From positions 1 through 64,000 of the forward strand of contig CANJPQ010000019.1 of NCBI GenBank assembly GCA_947476275.1: a stretch of 64,000 bases of DNA, in the 5' to 3' direction. Position numbers and translations under genes: made by a program. Positions 44,302 through 53,240 of the stretch are shown piece after piece. Source of the stretch: Fidelibacterota bacterium (GTDB lineage Bacteria; Pseudomonadota; Alphaproteobacteria; Rhodospirillales; Rhodospirillaceae). Each line of letters starts with the position of its first letter. Within the stretch, counting starts at the first letter, position 1. The notes below the pieces were generated by a model, which worked only from the letters and a program-made list of their open reading frames with translations, was not told where the DNA came from and searched no databases.

Positions 44302-46668
44302 TTAGAACGTGTAGCTGGCCTTTGCCCCGAACACCCGCTTCTCCGGCAAGCCGTAGCGGATTTCCTGGCCGGTCGCAGGCGTGAACAGCGCCTCAGGCCC
44401 GAGCGTGGCGGCAACCGCCGCCTTATCGCGGGTGAGGTTCTTCCCGTAGACCTCGAGCGTCAGGCTGTCGCGCTTGATGCCGAGATGTGCGTTCACGTTG
44501 TCCTTGGACCCCAGGACGGCGACGTTGGCGTATTCGATAAACATCGACCCGCGATGGGTGTAGTCGATGCGCGCGAACCAATCCCAGTCGCCGGTCAAGT
44601 GGTCGTCGTATTGTCCCGCGAGCGACCACTGGTACTTCGGCGCCTGCGGCAAGCGATTGCCAACGCCATTGGCCGTGCCCTTGATGGTCAAGCAATCGGC
44701 GCAGGTGAAGACCTTGATCTTGGAATCGGCGTAACCGAAGGTGCCGGAGACCATGAACTTTTCGGTCACCTGGAACTCAGCTTCGAATTCCGCGCCTTTC
44801 ATGTCGACCGATCCCACGTTTGAGACGGCCGTCAGCTGGTTCACGCCGCCGGTCGGCAATGTGAAGATCAGGTTCACAGGCACCTGACCGTTACGCCATA
44901 ATTCCTTGTAGAGGGCGATGCGGGTCCGCGCGCGGTTATCGAGCCAGCTGGACTTCAAGCCGATCTCGAAGTTGTCGAGTTTCTCTTCCTTGTACGGAAT
45001 ACCCGCGACGCCGAGGGCTGCAAACTGCGAAATGATCGACGCGGGCTGGACTGACAGTCCGACGTTGAACCCGCCCGGGCGATAACCGCGCGACCAGAGC
45101 GCATAGGCCGTGGAGTTGGCCGCGTACTTGTAGTCGATCGTGACGCGCGGCGAGAAGCTCTTATAGGTTGCTTTGAAGATGGGACCCGGCGCCGATGCAC
45201 CGACCGAGTTCGTGAGCGCTTGCTGCTCGATCCTGTCCCACTGGTAGCGCGCCTCGCCTCCGATCGTCAGGTCCGGCAAGATGTCGAAGTAGACGCCGCC
45301 GAAGAACGCCGGCGTGGCGAACTGCGAGCGTGTCGTGCTCGACAGCACGAGCGTACCGAGCGGCGTATCGCCGTAAACGCCCGCGCCGCCTGGATTCTTG
45401 AACTTGTAGATGTTGGCGCCGACCTGGGCGCGCAGCCGGTTTTCCTGGGGCGAACTCACCCGGAATTCCTGGCTCCAGTCGGAGCTCTTGCCCTGCACCA
45501 TCACGAGCCAAAGGATGTTCGCCCGCGTATCGGCGCCGGGCGGGGCGAAGGTGTTGGGGCGGTTCTGACCGTCACGGAACGACAGGTTCGAGACCTGCGC
45601 GCTCTTTTCCCAGTGATAGGCGGTAAGCGAATTGAACGACCAGCCGCTGGGCAGCTTGTATTCCATCACGACATCGCCGTGAATCGCGTCGCGCTTCAAG
45701 CCGCCGTGTTGCAGATAGTGCGGATCGAATGCGGTCGGGAAACCTTTGACGTTGTCGTTCAGAATGGCGCGCGCGCGCGCATCGAACGCCCATTGGCCCG
45801 AGATGTATTGCCGCGGGAAAGCGTTGTATTCCGGGATCGTGCCGCAATACCAAAGCCCGCCGTTGCGCGTGCCGCCCAGATTGCAGTTCATGTCCGCGGG
45901 CGGCTTCATCGCCATCTGCGCCGGCGGGCCGTCATCGTCGCGGAACCAGGTGAAGTAGCCCTTCACCTTGAAGGCGTCGCTGGGCTGCAACACAAACTGG
46001 CCAGCGACCGAACGCGTGGACTGTTCGCCCAGCATCATGCTGGTATCGGCGGCGTTCTTGTATTGGCCGCCCTTGAACATGTCGTGGACGGTGACGCGGA
46101 AGGCGAGCTTATCTTGCACAAGAGGTGCTTCGGCGCTCAGGCTCAAGTCATGGGAGTTGTAGCTGCTGTATTCCGCTTTGACGCGGGCGTGGAATGCAGA
46201 CAGCGACGGGTCCTTGGTGATAAAGTTGATGGCGCCGGAGAACGTCGCGCGGCCGAAATAGGCGCTCTGCGGGCCCTTCAGCACTTCGACCCGGGCAACA
46301 TCTTCAAGTTCCGGCGTCGATGCACCGTTCAACGGCGCACCGTCGACGAAGATCAAACCCGGCGCGATGGAGAAGCCGCGCACCACGATGGTCTTGCCCG
46401 AACGGTCGTTGCGGCCGGAGCCGCCGCCAGTCTGGTTGACGGCGAAGAGGCCCGGCGTGACCGCGGAGAGATCGGTGAGGTTCTTGATGCCGCTCGCCTC
46501 GATGTCCTTGGACGTGAAGGCGGTGATGGCAAGAGGAACCTGCATCAGGCTTTCCTCCTGTTTTCTGGCCGTGACGACGATTTCCTCGAGCCCCTGGGCG
46601 GCAGCGATGCCCGGCAAGGCGATCGCAGCAACAATGGTCGTCGCAAGCAGTTTAACGCGCAGCTTCAT
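44302..46668 (-). CDS. TonB-dependent outer-membrane receptor
   Basis: The protein has 788 residues with a signal peptide ending AIALPGIAAAQG. TonB-box-like LEEIVVTARKQEESL is followed by the plug: VPLAITAFTSKDIEASG, IVVRGFSIAPGLIFVDG and VEVLKGPQSAYFGRATFSGA. The barrel ends in FGAKASYTF with the terminal phenylalanine. The substrate is unknown. GGGAG lies upstream of the ATG. The upstream gap (46669-46917) holds a small palindrome AAAAGC-A-GCTTTT (46708-46720), which may be part of the promoter. Confidence 0.93.
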   Translation of the reverse strand: MKLRVKLLATTIVAAIALPGIAAAQGLEEIVVTARKQEESLMQVPLAITAFTSKDIEASGIKNLTDLSAVTPGLFAVNQTGGGSGRNDRSGKTIVVRGFSIAPGLIFVDGAPLNGASTPELEDVARVEVLKGPQSAYFGRATFSGAINFITKDPSLSAFHARVKAEYSSYNSHDLSLSAEAPLVQDKLAFRVTVHDMFKGGQYKNAADTSMMLGEQSTRSVAGQFVLQPSDAFKVKGYFTWFRDDDGPPAQMAMKPPADMNCNLGGTRNGGLWYCGTIPEYNAFPRQYISGQWAFDARARAILNDNVKGFPTAFDPHYLQHGGLKRDAIHGDVVMEYKLPSGWSFNSLTAYHWEKSAQVSNLSFRDGQNRPNTFAPPGADTRANILWLVMVQGKSSDWSQEFRVSSPQENRLRAQVGANIYKFKNPGGAGVYGDTPLGTLVLSSTTRSQFATPAFFGGVYFDILPDLTIGGEARYQWDRIEQQALTNSVGASAPGPIFKATYKSFSPRVTIDYKYAANSTAYALWSRGYRPGGFNVGLSVQPASIISQFAALGVAGIPYKEEKLDNFEIGLKSSWLDNRARTRIALYKELWRNGQVPVNLIFTLPTGGVNQLTAVSNVGSVDMKGAEFEAEFQVTEKFMVSGTFGYADSKIKVFTCADCLTIKGTANGVGNRLPQAPKYQWSLAGQYDDHLTGDWDWFARIDYTHRGSMFIEYANVAVLGSKDNVNAHLGIKRDSLTLEVYGKNLTRDKAAVAATLGPEALFTPATGQEIRYGLPEKRVFGAKASYTF

Positions 46669-46917
46669 GGTTGAACTCCCCCGGATTGGATGTCTTAGAC
46701 CCTCGCAAAAAGCAGCTTTTAGCCCCTCGCCCGCATCACGGGCCTGACGAGCCTATCAGATTGGAACCCCAGGAAAACCTATTCGCGCCGCACATCTCAC
46801 CCAATGACATGGCGCAGGGGCTTCACGGACGCCGAACCGCGGGCACATGTCCCGTTTCCGTTTGCGGGCTTTGGAGAAGTGCTAGCCTGAGCGCGAATGC
46901 ACATAACCGGAGGCCAC

Positions 46918-47817
46918 ATGCCCGCTCCTTCTCGCCGCACCTTTGCCCTTGCGACCGCAGCTGCTGCCGTGACCGCTCCGGCGTTCTCTGCTCCCGCCTT
47001 GGCCCAGGCGCCGAAGGGGCCGTGGACGGAAGAAGGCACGGTGCAACGGGGTGGAACAAAGATTCACTACGTTGGCATCGGCAGCGGGCCCCCGGTGATC
47101 CTGTTGCACAAACTCGGCGGCTGGGTGGCCGACTGGCGCCAGATCGCGCCGGCGCTGTCCAAGACACATCGCGTGATCGCCATCGATATGCCCGGCCACG
47201 GAGATTCCACGGTCAACGGGCCGGTGCCGTTTCTGCAAAGCCTGCAGGAGTCCGCGTCAACGATCATGGCCGCACTCGACGATATGAAGATCGACAAGTT
47301 CGACCTCATCGGCAACTCGCTCGGCGGTTGTTGTTCCGTAGTGATGGCGGCCCTGTGGCCGGACCGCGTGAAGCACCTCGTCCTGTTGAGCGTGGCCCTT
47401 GGCGGCGTGGCGACGCGTGAATCGCTCGAAGCGGCGGTTGAGCCGCCGGGCCGATGGGCCGCGGACGGCTCGCCCTTGGTGCGCCCGTTTGAGGAACTTC
47501 AGAAAATGTTCGGCGTGAACGACCCCAAGATCAACGAAGAGCAGAACGCCAGCCGCGCCAAGGCCGGCCCGTGGGTGCGCGCTTCCGAACGCGGCGTCGG
47601 CAACGCAGGCGTTGTGAACTTCCTGCCGAAGATCACCGCGAATACGCTCCTGATCTACGGCGAGCGCGGCGCGTACCACAATTTCGAAGCGCCGGGGAAA
47701 GCGAACATCAAACGCGTGCGCTCCCTGCGCATCCCGAACTCGGGCTCATTCACACATCAGGAAAACCCTCGGGAAACCGAAAAGGTCCTCCAGGGATTCC
47801 TCGCCGAACCGGTCTGA
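46918..47817 (+). CDS. Tat-exported alpha/beta hydrolase
   Basis: The protein has 299 residues from ATG 46918 (GGAGG upstream; ATG 46897 adds seven residues). A twin-arginine signal PSRRTFALATAAAAVTAPAF leads to an APALAQ cleavage site. The hydrolase core has VILLHKLGGWVADWRQIAPAL (in parts), the nucleophile elbow GNSLGG, a probable acid and the late histidine FTHQENP. It should hydrolyse an ester or similar bond in the periplasm. It is divergent from a TonB receptor gene and may process a substrate near the outer membrane, but this is inference. Confidence 0.85.
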   Translation: MPAPSRRTFALATAAAAVTAPAFSAPALAQAPKGPWTEEGTVQRGGTKIHYVGIGSGPPVILLHKLGGWVADWRQIAPALSKTHRVIAIDMPGHGDSTVNGPVPFLQSLQESASTIMAALDDMKIDKFDLIGNSLGGCCSVVMAALWPDRVKHLVLLSVALGGVATRESLEAAVEPPGRWAADGSPLVRPFEELQKMFGVNDPKINEEQNASRAKAGPWVRASERGVGNAGVVNFLPKITANTLLIYGERGAYHNFEAPGKANIKRVRSLRIPNSGSFTHQENPRETEKVLQGFLAEPV

Positions 47818-47887
47818 CAGTCCTCCCCACCGCTCTCGCCGCAGCGTAGACTTCCGATCCCTTTACCGATCACGGGAGAGTCGCGCC

Positions 47888-48442
47888 ATGAAAGCTTTGC
47901 TGATCGTCGTCGGCCTTGTGTTTGCAGTATCGAGCGCGCGCGCCGAGGCGCCTGTACCGGCCGGCTTCAAGATCACACCGATGAACCGAGCCACGATCTT
48001 CGTGCGCGACCAGGAGGCGTCGCTGAAACTCTACCGCGATATCCTGGGCATGCGCGTGTGGTTCAACAACTTCTGGGACAATGACGGCATCAACGCCATC
48101 ATGAACACCAAAGGCCTGACGCTGAAGGCCATCGCAGTTGAGTCGGGTGATTCGGTGTTCGGCAAGCTGGGTATCTATGAACTCGGCAAGGAAGCCGAGA
48201 AAGCGCCGAAGCCCGAGCAAAGCACGGTCACCAAGACCGGCGATTTCGCGATCGTCTTCGGCACCAACGATATCGACGCGTTGACGGCGAAGATCAAGGC
48301 CGCCGGATATCCCATCGTCTCGCCGCCGGTTGTGTTAAAGGAAAATCCGGATATGGAAGTCCCGGGCCGCGAAATGATGTTCCGCGACCCGGACGGTGTG
48401 CTGGTGAACCTCGTGCAGCCGGGCGTGCCGAAAAAGAAGTAG
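47888..48442 (+). CDS. Exported VOC family protein
   Basis: The protein has 184 residues with a signal peptide (MKALLIVVGLVFAVSSARA). The body is a single VOC module: ATIFVRDQEASLKLYRDILGM (in parts), DFAIVFGTNDIDALTAKIKAAGY (in parts), and the end MMFRDPDGVLVNLVQPG with the usual metal-ligand context. A periplasmic VOC protein is less common than a cytosolic one. GGGAGAG precedes the ATG. It lies 70 bases after the hydrolase gene on the same strand and may be co-transcribed. Confidence 0.82.
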   Translation: MKALLIVVGLVFAVSSARAEAPVPAGFKITPMNRATIFVRDQEASLKLYRDILGMRVWFNNFWDNDGINAIMNTKGLTLKAIAVESGDSVFGKLGIYELGKEAEKAPKPEQSTVTKTGDFAIVFGTNDIDALTAKIKAAGYPIVSPPVVLKENPDMEVPGREMMFRDPDGVLVNLVQPGVPKKK

Positions 48443-48469
48443 CGGAAGATTGTAGTAGCGGAGCGGACA

Positions 48470-49975
48470 TTGGCCGAAATCGAGCTCAAGCTGACGGCAC
48501 CGCCCGATCGCCTCCAGGCGTTGCGCGAGGCCCTCGCCGCGATGAGCGGCGGAGGCCACCCCGCGCCTGTGCACCTGAATGCTACATATTACGACACGCG
48601 CGGGCGCGACCTCGCGCGACACGGCCTCACGTTGCGCGTGCGGCGTGAGAACGACCGATTCGTGCAGACGGTGAAATCCGCCGGACGCACGCTGATCAAG
48701 CGAGGCGAATGGAGCGACGCAATCGCCGACAGCACGCCGGACCTGAAGGCTAAAACGACCGGCCGGCGCCTGCGGCACGTGCTGCACGGGCCGGTGCGCG
48801 CGCAGTTCAAGGTGGATGTGACCCGAACCGCGTTCATCATTCACGCAAGCGGCGACACCGTCATTGAAGCCGCGGTGGATGAAGGCGTGATCAAGGCCCC
48901 CGGGAAAGGTGCCGCGCACGACCGCGTCACGGAGATCGAACTGGAACTCAAGTCGGGCGATCCGGCAGCCCTGTTCACCACAGCGCTGAAATTGATGGCG
49001 GTGGCCCCACTCACCATCGAGACCCGCAGCAAGTCCGCGCGCGGCTATGCCCTGCTGGAGGGCAAGACGCCGCCCTGGGTAAAGATCACGCCACTTGTGG
49101 TCGATGCGAGGATGACCGTCGACGACGTCCTGCGCAGATCCGGCGTCAGTTACCTCAGCCAGTGCCTCAGGAATACGCCGGCGGTATTGGCCGACAGCGT
49201 CGAGGGCATCCATCAGATGCGCGTGGCGTTGCGCCGGCTTCGCGGACTGCTCAACGCCCTCAAAAAGGAACTACCGGACGCGGCCTATGCGTGGGCGAAC
49301 GGGCAGCTTAAGCGCATCCTGCAAGCCTTGGGCGCGGCACGGAACTGGGACGTATTCGTCGACGAGATGATCGTCGCCGTTGCGGAGGACGGTAAGTTTT
49401 CCAATGCGTCACCATTCCTGCGGGCGGCAAACATCGCGCGCATGCGCGCTCACCTGCAGGCGCGCGACGCGGTCGCTTCGCCTGCGCATACCACAGCCAT
49501 CCTTGAGCTGATGCGCTGGTTCGTGATGCGCGGTTGGCGGTCGCACGGCAAGGCCAGCAAGGGCTTGAATCGCCAGATCGGAACGTGTGCCGGCGAACTG
49601 GTCGATCGCCAGTTCCGCCGCGCACGCAAACGCGGCAAGGGCTTCGCGCAGCTTCCCACCGAACAACGCCACGCCTTCCGTATCGCGGTGAAGTCGCTGC
49701 GCTATACGCTCGATCTGCTCTGCCCGGTCATGGACGAGAAGAAGGTCGAGGCGCTGATCCGGAGGCTGAGGCCGCTGCAAGAAACCCTGGGACACCTGAA
49801 CGATATCTCCACCGCCGAACAACTTCTCGTGGAACTCGCCGCACAGGATTCCTCGCCGAGCGTCGCCCTGCTCGGGGGGGTGGTGCTGGGATGGCACGAA
49901 GGCCGGATGGGCGCGCGGGAAAAGCCCCTCTGCCGCGCGGTCGAAAAATTCCGAAGTTACAAGCCCTTCTGGTAG
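48470..49975 (+). CDS. CYTH and CHAD domain-containing protein
   Basis: The protein has 501 residues. The start is a TTG at 48470: an in-frame stop at 48440 leaves no upstream ATG or GTG, and TTG leads directly into the CYTH signature AEIELKL (ExExK). The CYTH half (to about residue 200) should bind triphosphate or polyphosphate with metal ions. The CHAD half has the histidine/arginine-rich helices EGIHQMRVALRRLRGLLNAL and FRIAVKSLRYTLDLL. Such proteins are tied to polyphosphate metabolism; CHAD domains bind polyphosphate granules. Confidence 0.88.
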   Translation: MAEIELKLTAPPDRLQALREALAAMSGGGHPAPVHLNATYYDTRGRDLARHGLTLRVRRENDRFVQTVKSAGRTLIKRGEWSDAIADSTPDLKAKTTGRRLRHVLHGPVRAQFKVDVTRTAFIIHASGDTVIEAAVDEGVIKAPGKGAAHDRVTEIELELKSGDPAALFTTALKLMAVAPLTIETRSKSARGYALLEGKTPPWVKITPLVVDARMTVDDVLRRSGVSYLSQCLRNTPAVLADSVEGIHQMRVALRRLRGLLNALKKELPDAAYAWANGQLKRILQALGAARNWDVFVDEMIVAVAEDGKFSNASPFLRAANIARMRAHLQARDAVASPAHTTAILELMRWFVMRGWRSHGKASKGLNRQIGTCAGELVDRQFRRARKRGKGFAQLPTEQRHAFRIAVKSLRYTLDLLCPVMDEKKVEALIRRLRPLQETLGHLNDISTAEQLLVELAAQDSSPSVALLGGVVLGWHEGRMGAREKPLCRAVEKFRSYKPFW

Positions 49976-50018
49976 CGTTTCGCGAAGACTGCGCGCGCGG
50001 GCTTTTGCCCGTTGCATC

Positions 50019-50043
50019 GGAACAAAGCCCGTCATGCCGCGTT
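50019..50043 (+). promoter_or_regulatory. Candidate EcfG-type promoter of csbD (GGAAC-N16-CGTT)
   Basis: GGAAC at 50019-50023 and CGTT at 50040-50043 are 16 bases apart, an exact match to the alphaproteobacterial general-stress promoter pattern. It lies 55 bases upstream of the csbD ATG. A stress-protein gene is just where such a promoter is expected, which makes this match stronger than the one near 12.0 kb. Confidence 0.65.
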
Positions 50044-50097
50044 TGTTTTGGGAAGGCGCGACCATGCGGTTGCGCCGCCAATACACAGGAGTGACGT

Positions 50098-50295
50098 ATG
50101 GACAAAGACCGTATTCAGGGCGCCGCGAAGACCACCTGCGGCGGCATCAAGGAAGCCGCAGGCAAGGCGTTGGGCGACCAGAAGATGCAGGCCGAAGGTG
50201 CGGCAAAGAAGTTGGAAGGCAAAGTCGAGAACGCCGTCGGCGGCGCGAAGGATGCCATCCGCGAACTGAATAAAGACATCAGGAAGAAGAACTAG
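50098..50295 (+). CDS. csbD: CsbD family stress protein
   Basis: The protein has 65 residues: MDKDRIQGAAKTTCGGIKEA then AGKALGDQKMQAEGAAKKLEG and KVENAVGGAKDAIRELNK. This is the charged, mostly helical CsbD (UPF0337) pattern. In Bacillus it is controlled by the general-stress sigma factor; the molecular role is unknown. CAGGAG precedes the ATG, a GGAAC-N16-CGTT motif lies upstream, and a strong terminator follows, so it is a single-gene transcript. Confidence 0.93.
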   Translation: MDKDRIQGAAKTTCGGIKEAAGKALGDQKMQAEGAAKKLEGKVENAVGGAKDAIRELNKDIRKKN

Positions 50296-50314
50296 ATCTT
50301 CCTCGCGTGCTTTC

Positions 50315-50349
50315 GATGAAAGGGCGCTCCACCGGAGCGCCCTTTCATC
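50315..50349. terminator. Bidirectional intrinsic terminator
   Basis: GATGAAAGGGCGCTCC and GGAGCGCCCTTTCATC form a perfect 16-bp stem with loop ACC. It separates csbD on plus from the tannase-family gene on minus and can serve both. Confidence 0.92.
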
Positions 50350-50357
50350 TTCTCGAA

Positions 50358-51908
50358 CTACCGCTTCGGCGCAACCGGCGCAAAGTTTGCGGCATCGTTC
50401 GGATCGCCGCGGCCCTTGTAACGGGCCTGCAAGGGATACGGATACAGCGGTCGCGAGAACGCGATCTGCTCCGGCTTCAGCGCCGGCGGCGCCCAAAGAT
50501 TGTTGTTGGGCTTCGCGCCCGGCTTCGCATTCGCCGCGAGCAGCACGTCCGGTTTGGCGTCGTGCTCCACCCAAGCTTCGAGATAGCGCAGATAGTCCGT
50601 GGTATCGGCCGCATGACCGCCGATGCAATGGGCCATGCCGGGCACCATGTAGAGGCGCAGGAAGTCCTGCGTGGCGGCCCGCCCGCCCATGAGCCGCTCA
50701 ACCATGTCGTAATAGTCGACGCTCGATTCCGGCAGCACCGATTGATCGGCCCAGCCGTGATACATGATGAGTTTGCCGCCGCGCGCCTTGAACTTCCGAA
50801 GATCCGGATTGTAGCCGCTGTAGAGCGATTCCATCAGGGCGAGACGCTGCGGGTCCTTGTCCCAGTCGAAATCCTGGAGCTTCCAGTTCGGGCCCGCGTC
50901 GGGCACGAAGTTCATGTAGCGGTACATCTCCGTCATCATTCCGAGATACGTCGAGGGTTTGCCGTCGGCGCCGACGTAGTTCAGCCGCCAATTCAGTTCC
51001 GAGCCGGGCAAGGCACGGCCGACGTAAATCTGCTCGCCCTTGCTGTTGCGCGCGCCAGCGTAGATCTTGCGCACCGCGTTGGCCTTTTCCGGCGGCAGCA
51101 CAGTGCCGGGATCGAACTTGCAGGTGCGCGGATCGCCGATGATGCCGTCGCGCACGCCGTCGTCGGCATCGCAGGCCGCCAGCGCGCCTTCGTGGGCGCG
51201 TTCCACATCGGCAATCGTGAGTATTGACGACCCGTCCGCGCGCATGTTTGCCAGGACGGCCGCCATCAGCGGCAGCGAATCACCGGTCTCGTCGATGACC
51301 GGCGCACCGGCGATGATGCCGTCGAAGTCCTGGGGAAAGCGCTGCGCCTCCACCATGCCCTGCCGGCCGCCGGTTGAGCATCCCATGTAGTAGGACCGCC
51401 GCGGCGTCTTGCCGTAGTAGCGCTCCGTCAACGCTTTGCCCGCTAGTGCCACCACATGCGTGGAGCGGAAAGCGAAGTCGACTTCGCTTTGGAGATTGTT
51501 GTACGCCCATTTCGCATCGAGCGGCGTGGACTTATGGCCCATGTCGCTGACGATGCAGGCATAGCCGAGGCGGACCACGTTATCGCAGAGCGACGTGGAC
51601 AGCATGCCGCAGAAGCCGCCGCATCCGACCTCGGCGAACTTTCCATTCCAGTTGTCCTGCGGAAGGCGCAGTTCGATACCGATACTGGGCTGAATGTAGC
51701 CCTCGACCCGGCAATAGGCCGGCGTTTCGGCGGTGGCCCGGATCAGTTGCGCTGCAACAACGTGTGTCGGCGCATCCTGGATCGACCCCGCATCGCCTTC
51801 GAGGGCCTTGCACGCATTCGGCGGAGTTTGCGCCGCCGCAGGACGCGTTAAGGCGATCACGGACGCCATCATCGGCAACACCATGAACAAGAGCCGCAAA
51901 GCCTTCAT
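50358..51908 (-). CDS. Tannase/feruloyl esterase family protein
   Basis: The protein has 516 residues from ATG 51908 (GGGGG upstream). A signal peptide ends RPAAAQ. The family's CS-D-HC catalytic set is complete: Cys177-Ser178 in MGCSTGGRQG, Asp388 in YHGWADQSVLP, and His427-Cys428 in GMAHCIGG, where the two cysteines should form the supporting disulfide. It hydrolyses gallate or hydroxycinnamate esters of plant origin outside the cytosol. Homologues also include MHETase. It fits a lifestyle on plant-derived matter, like the TonB receptors. Confidence 0.92.
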   Translation of the reverse strand: MKALRLLFMVLPMMASVIALTRPAAAQTPPNACKALEGDAGSIQDAPTHVVAAQLIRATAETPAYCRVEGYIQPSIGIELRLPQDNWNGKFAEVGCGGFCGMLSTSLCDNVVRLGYACIVSDMGHKSTPLDAKWAYNNLQSEVDFAFRSTHVVALAGKALTERYYGKTPRRSYYMGCSTGGRQGMVEAQRFPQDFDGIIAGAPVIDETGDSLPLMAAVLANMRADGSSILTIADVERAHEGALAACDADDGVRDGIIGDPRTCKFDPGTVLPPEKANAVRKIYAGARNSKGEQIYVGRALPGSELNWRLNYVGADGKPSTYLGMMTEMYRYMNFVPDAGPNWKLQDFDWDKDPQRLALMESLYSGYNPDLRKFKARGGKLIMYHGWADQSVLPESSVDYYDMVERLMGGRAATQDFLRLYMVPGMAHCIGGHAADTTDYLRYLEAWVEHDAKPDVLLAANAKPGAKPNNNLWAPPALKPEQIAFSRPLYPYPLQARYKGRGDPNDAANFAPVAPKR

Positions 51909-52089
51909 GTGAAACCCCCAAATTGCGACCACGATGCGAACGGTTTTCAATAACCGTGCGTGGACATGAAATGTTACAATTTCGCGTCTCACTTTGCACC
52001 ACACGTGGGCAAGAAGTGCTTGAAAAAAAGCGCAAAGGTGAGCATGAACGCCCCAACTATCGAACCTTACGTCTTCGTTGGGAACCGCT

Positions 52090-53208
52090 GTGCGTCCGTC
52101 CTGGAAAATCGCCCTGCCCGTCGCGCTTCTGATTGTCGCGGGCGGAGCTTACCTCGCGCTTCATAGCGGCGGCCAACCCGTGGGCGCACGCGGCGGCGAC
52201 CGCACGCGCCTCGTAAGGGTCGACCAAGCCAAGCTGACCCATCTTGCGGACCGGATCGAAGCGATCGGGACTCTTCAGGCCAATGAGTCGGTGACGCTCA
52301 CCGCCAAGACCCAGGGCATTATCCGCGCGATCAACTTCCAGGACTCCCAGATCGTCAAAAAGGGCGAAGCGATCGCCTCGGTGGATTCCGGCGAACAGGA
52401 CGCGCAGGTCCGCGTCGAAGAAGCCAACGTTCTGCAGCAGCGCCGCGATCTTGAGCGCACCTTGCAGCTTGCGCTGGAAAAGCACGTTTCGGAATCGCGC
52501 GTCGACGAACTGCGGGCCGCGGTGAAGAAAGCCGAAGCGAACCTTTCGTCCGCCAGCGTGCGCGCCGACGACCGGCGCATCATCGCGCCGTTCTCCGGGA
52601 TCGTCGGGACGCGCCGCATCAGCCTCGGCGCGCTGGTTTCGCCGGGCACGGCCATCGCCACGCTCGACGACATCTCCGTCATGAAACTGGACTTCACCGT
52701 CCCCGAGACGTTCCTCTCGTCGTTGAAGCACGGCCTGCCGGTGGAAGCCGCGGCCAGCGCCTATCGCGGTGAGATCTTCAAGGGCGAAGTCGTGTCGATC
52801 GACAGCCGCATCGATCCAGTTACCCGCTCGGTCGCCGTGCGCGCGCTGCTGCCCAACACCGATCTACGCCTGCGCCCCGGCATGTTGATGGTGGCCGACC
52901 TGGTCAAGGACTCCCGCGACGCCGTGACGGTCCCTGAAAGTGCGGTGCAGCCTGAGAACGACAAACAATATGTGTTTGTCGTCGGCCCGGAAGGGACTGC
53001 GACCCGCATCGAAATCAAGCTCGGGGCGCGCCTGGTCGGCATGATCGAGGTTTTGGCCGGCGTGAAGGAAGGCGATCTCGTGATCGTGGAAGGCCTGCAG
53101 GACTTGATCTCCGGCTCGAAAGTCAAAATTGCAAATCCGGAAGCGGTCCCCACCGCCAAGCCGCAACAGCCTGCCGAAGCGAAAGACGGGACCTTTAGAC
53201 GGGGCTAA
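52090..53208 (+). CDS. RND efflux periplasmic adaptor subunit
   Basis: The protein has about 372 residues from GTG 52090 (TTG 52078 is an alternative). An N-terminal membrane anchor (WKIALPVALLIVAGGAYLAL) leads to a lipoyl half (AIGTLQANESVTLTAKTQGII, in parts), a helical hairpin, the second lipoyl half SVRADDRRIIAPFSGIVGTR, and beta-barrel and membrane-proximal domains. It bridges the inner-membrane pump and an outer-membrane channel. The pump gene follows by 32 bases. Confidence 0.93.
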   Translation: MRPSWKIALPVALLIVAGGAYLALHSGGQPVGARGGDRTRLVRVDQAKLTHLADRIEAIGTLQANESVTLTAKTQGIIRAINFQDSQIVKKGEAIASVDSGEQDAQVRVEEANVLQQRRDLERTLQLALEKHVSESRVDELRAAVKKAEANLSSASVRADDRRIIAPFSGIVGTRRISLGALVSPGTAIATLDDISVMKLDFTVPETFLSSLKHGLPVEAAASAYRGEIFKGEVVSIDSRIDPVTRSVAVRALLPNTDLRLRPGMLMVADLVKDSRDAVTVPESAVQPENDKQYVFVVGPEGTATRIEIKLGARLVGMIEVLAGVKEGDLVIVEGLQDLISGSKVKIANPEAVPTAKPQQPAEAKDGTFRRG

Positions 53209-53240
53209 CGCCACACTCGCGCGCGAAGGAACGCCGCACC

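Noticed and set aside
45220-46674. 484-codon plus-strand frame opposite the third TonB receptor
   Set aside because: Same shadow effect; the minus-strand receptor has complete TonB-box, plug and terminal Phe features.
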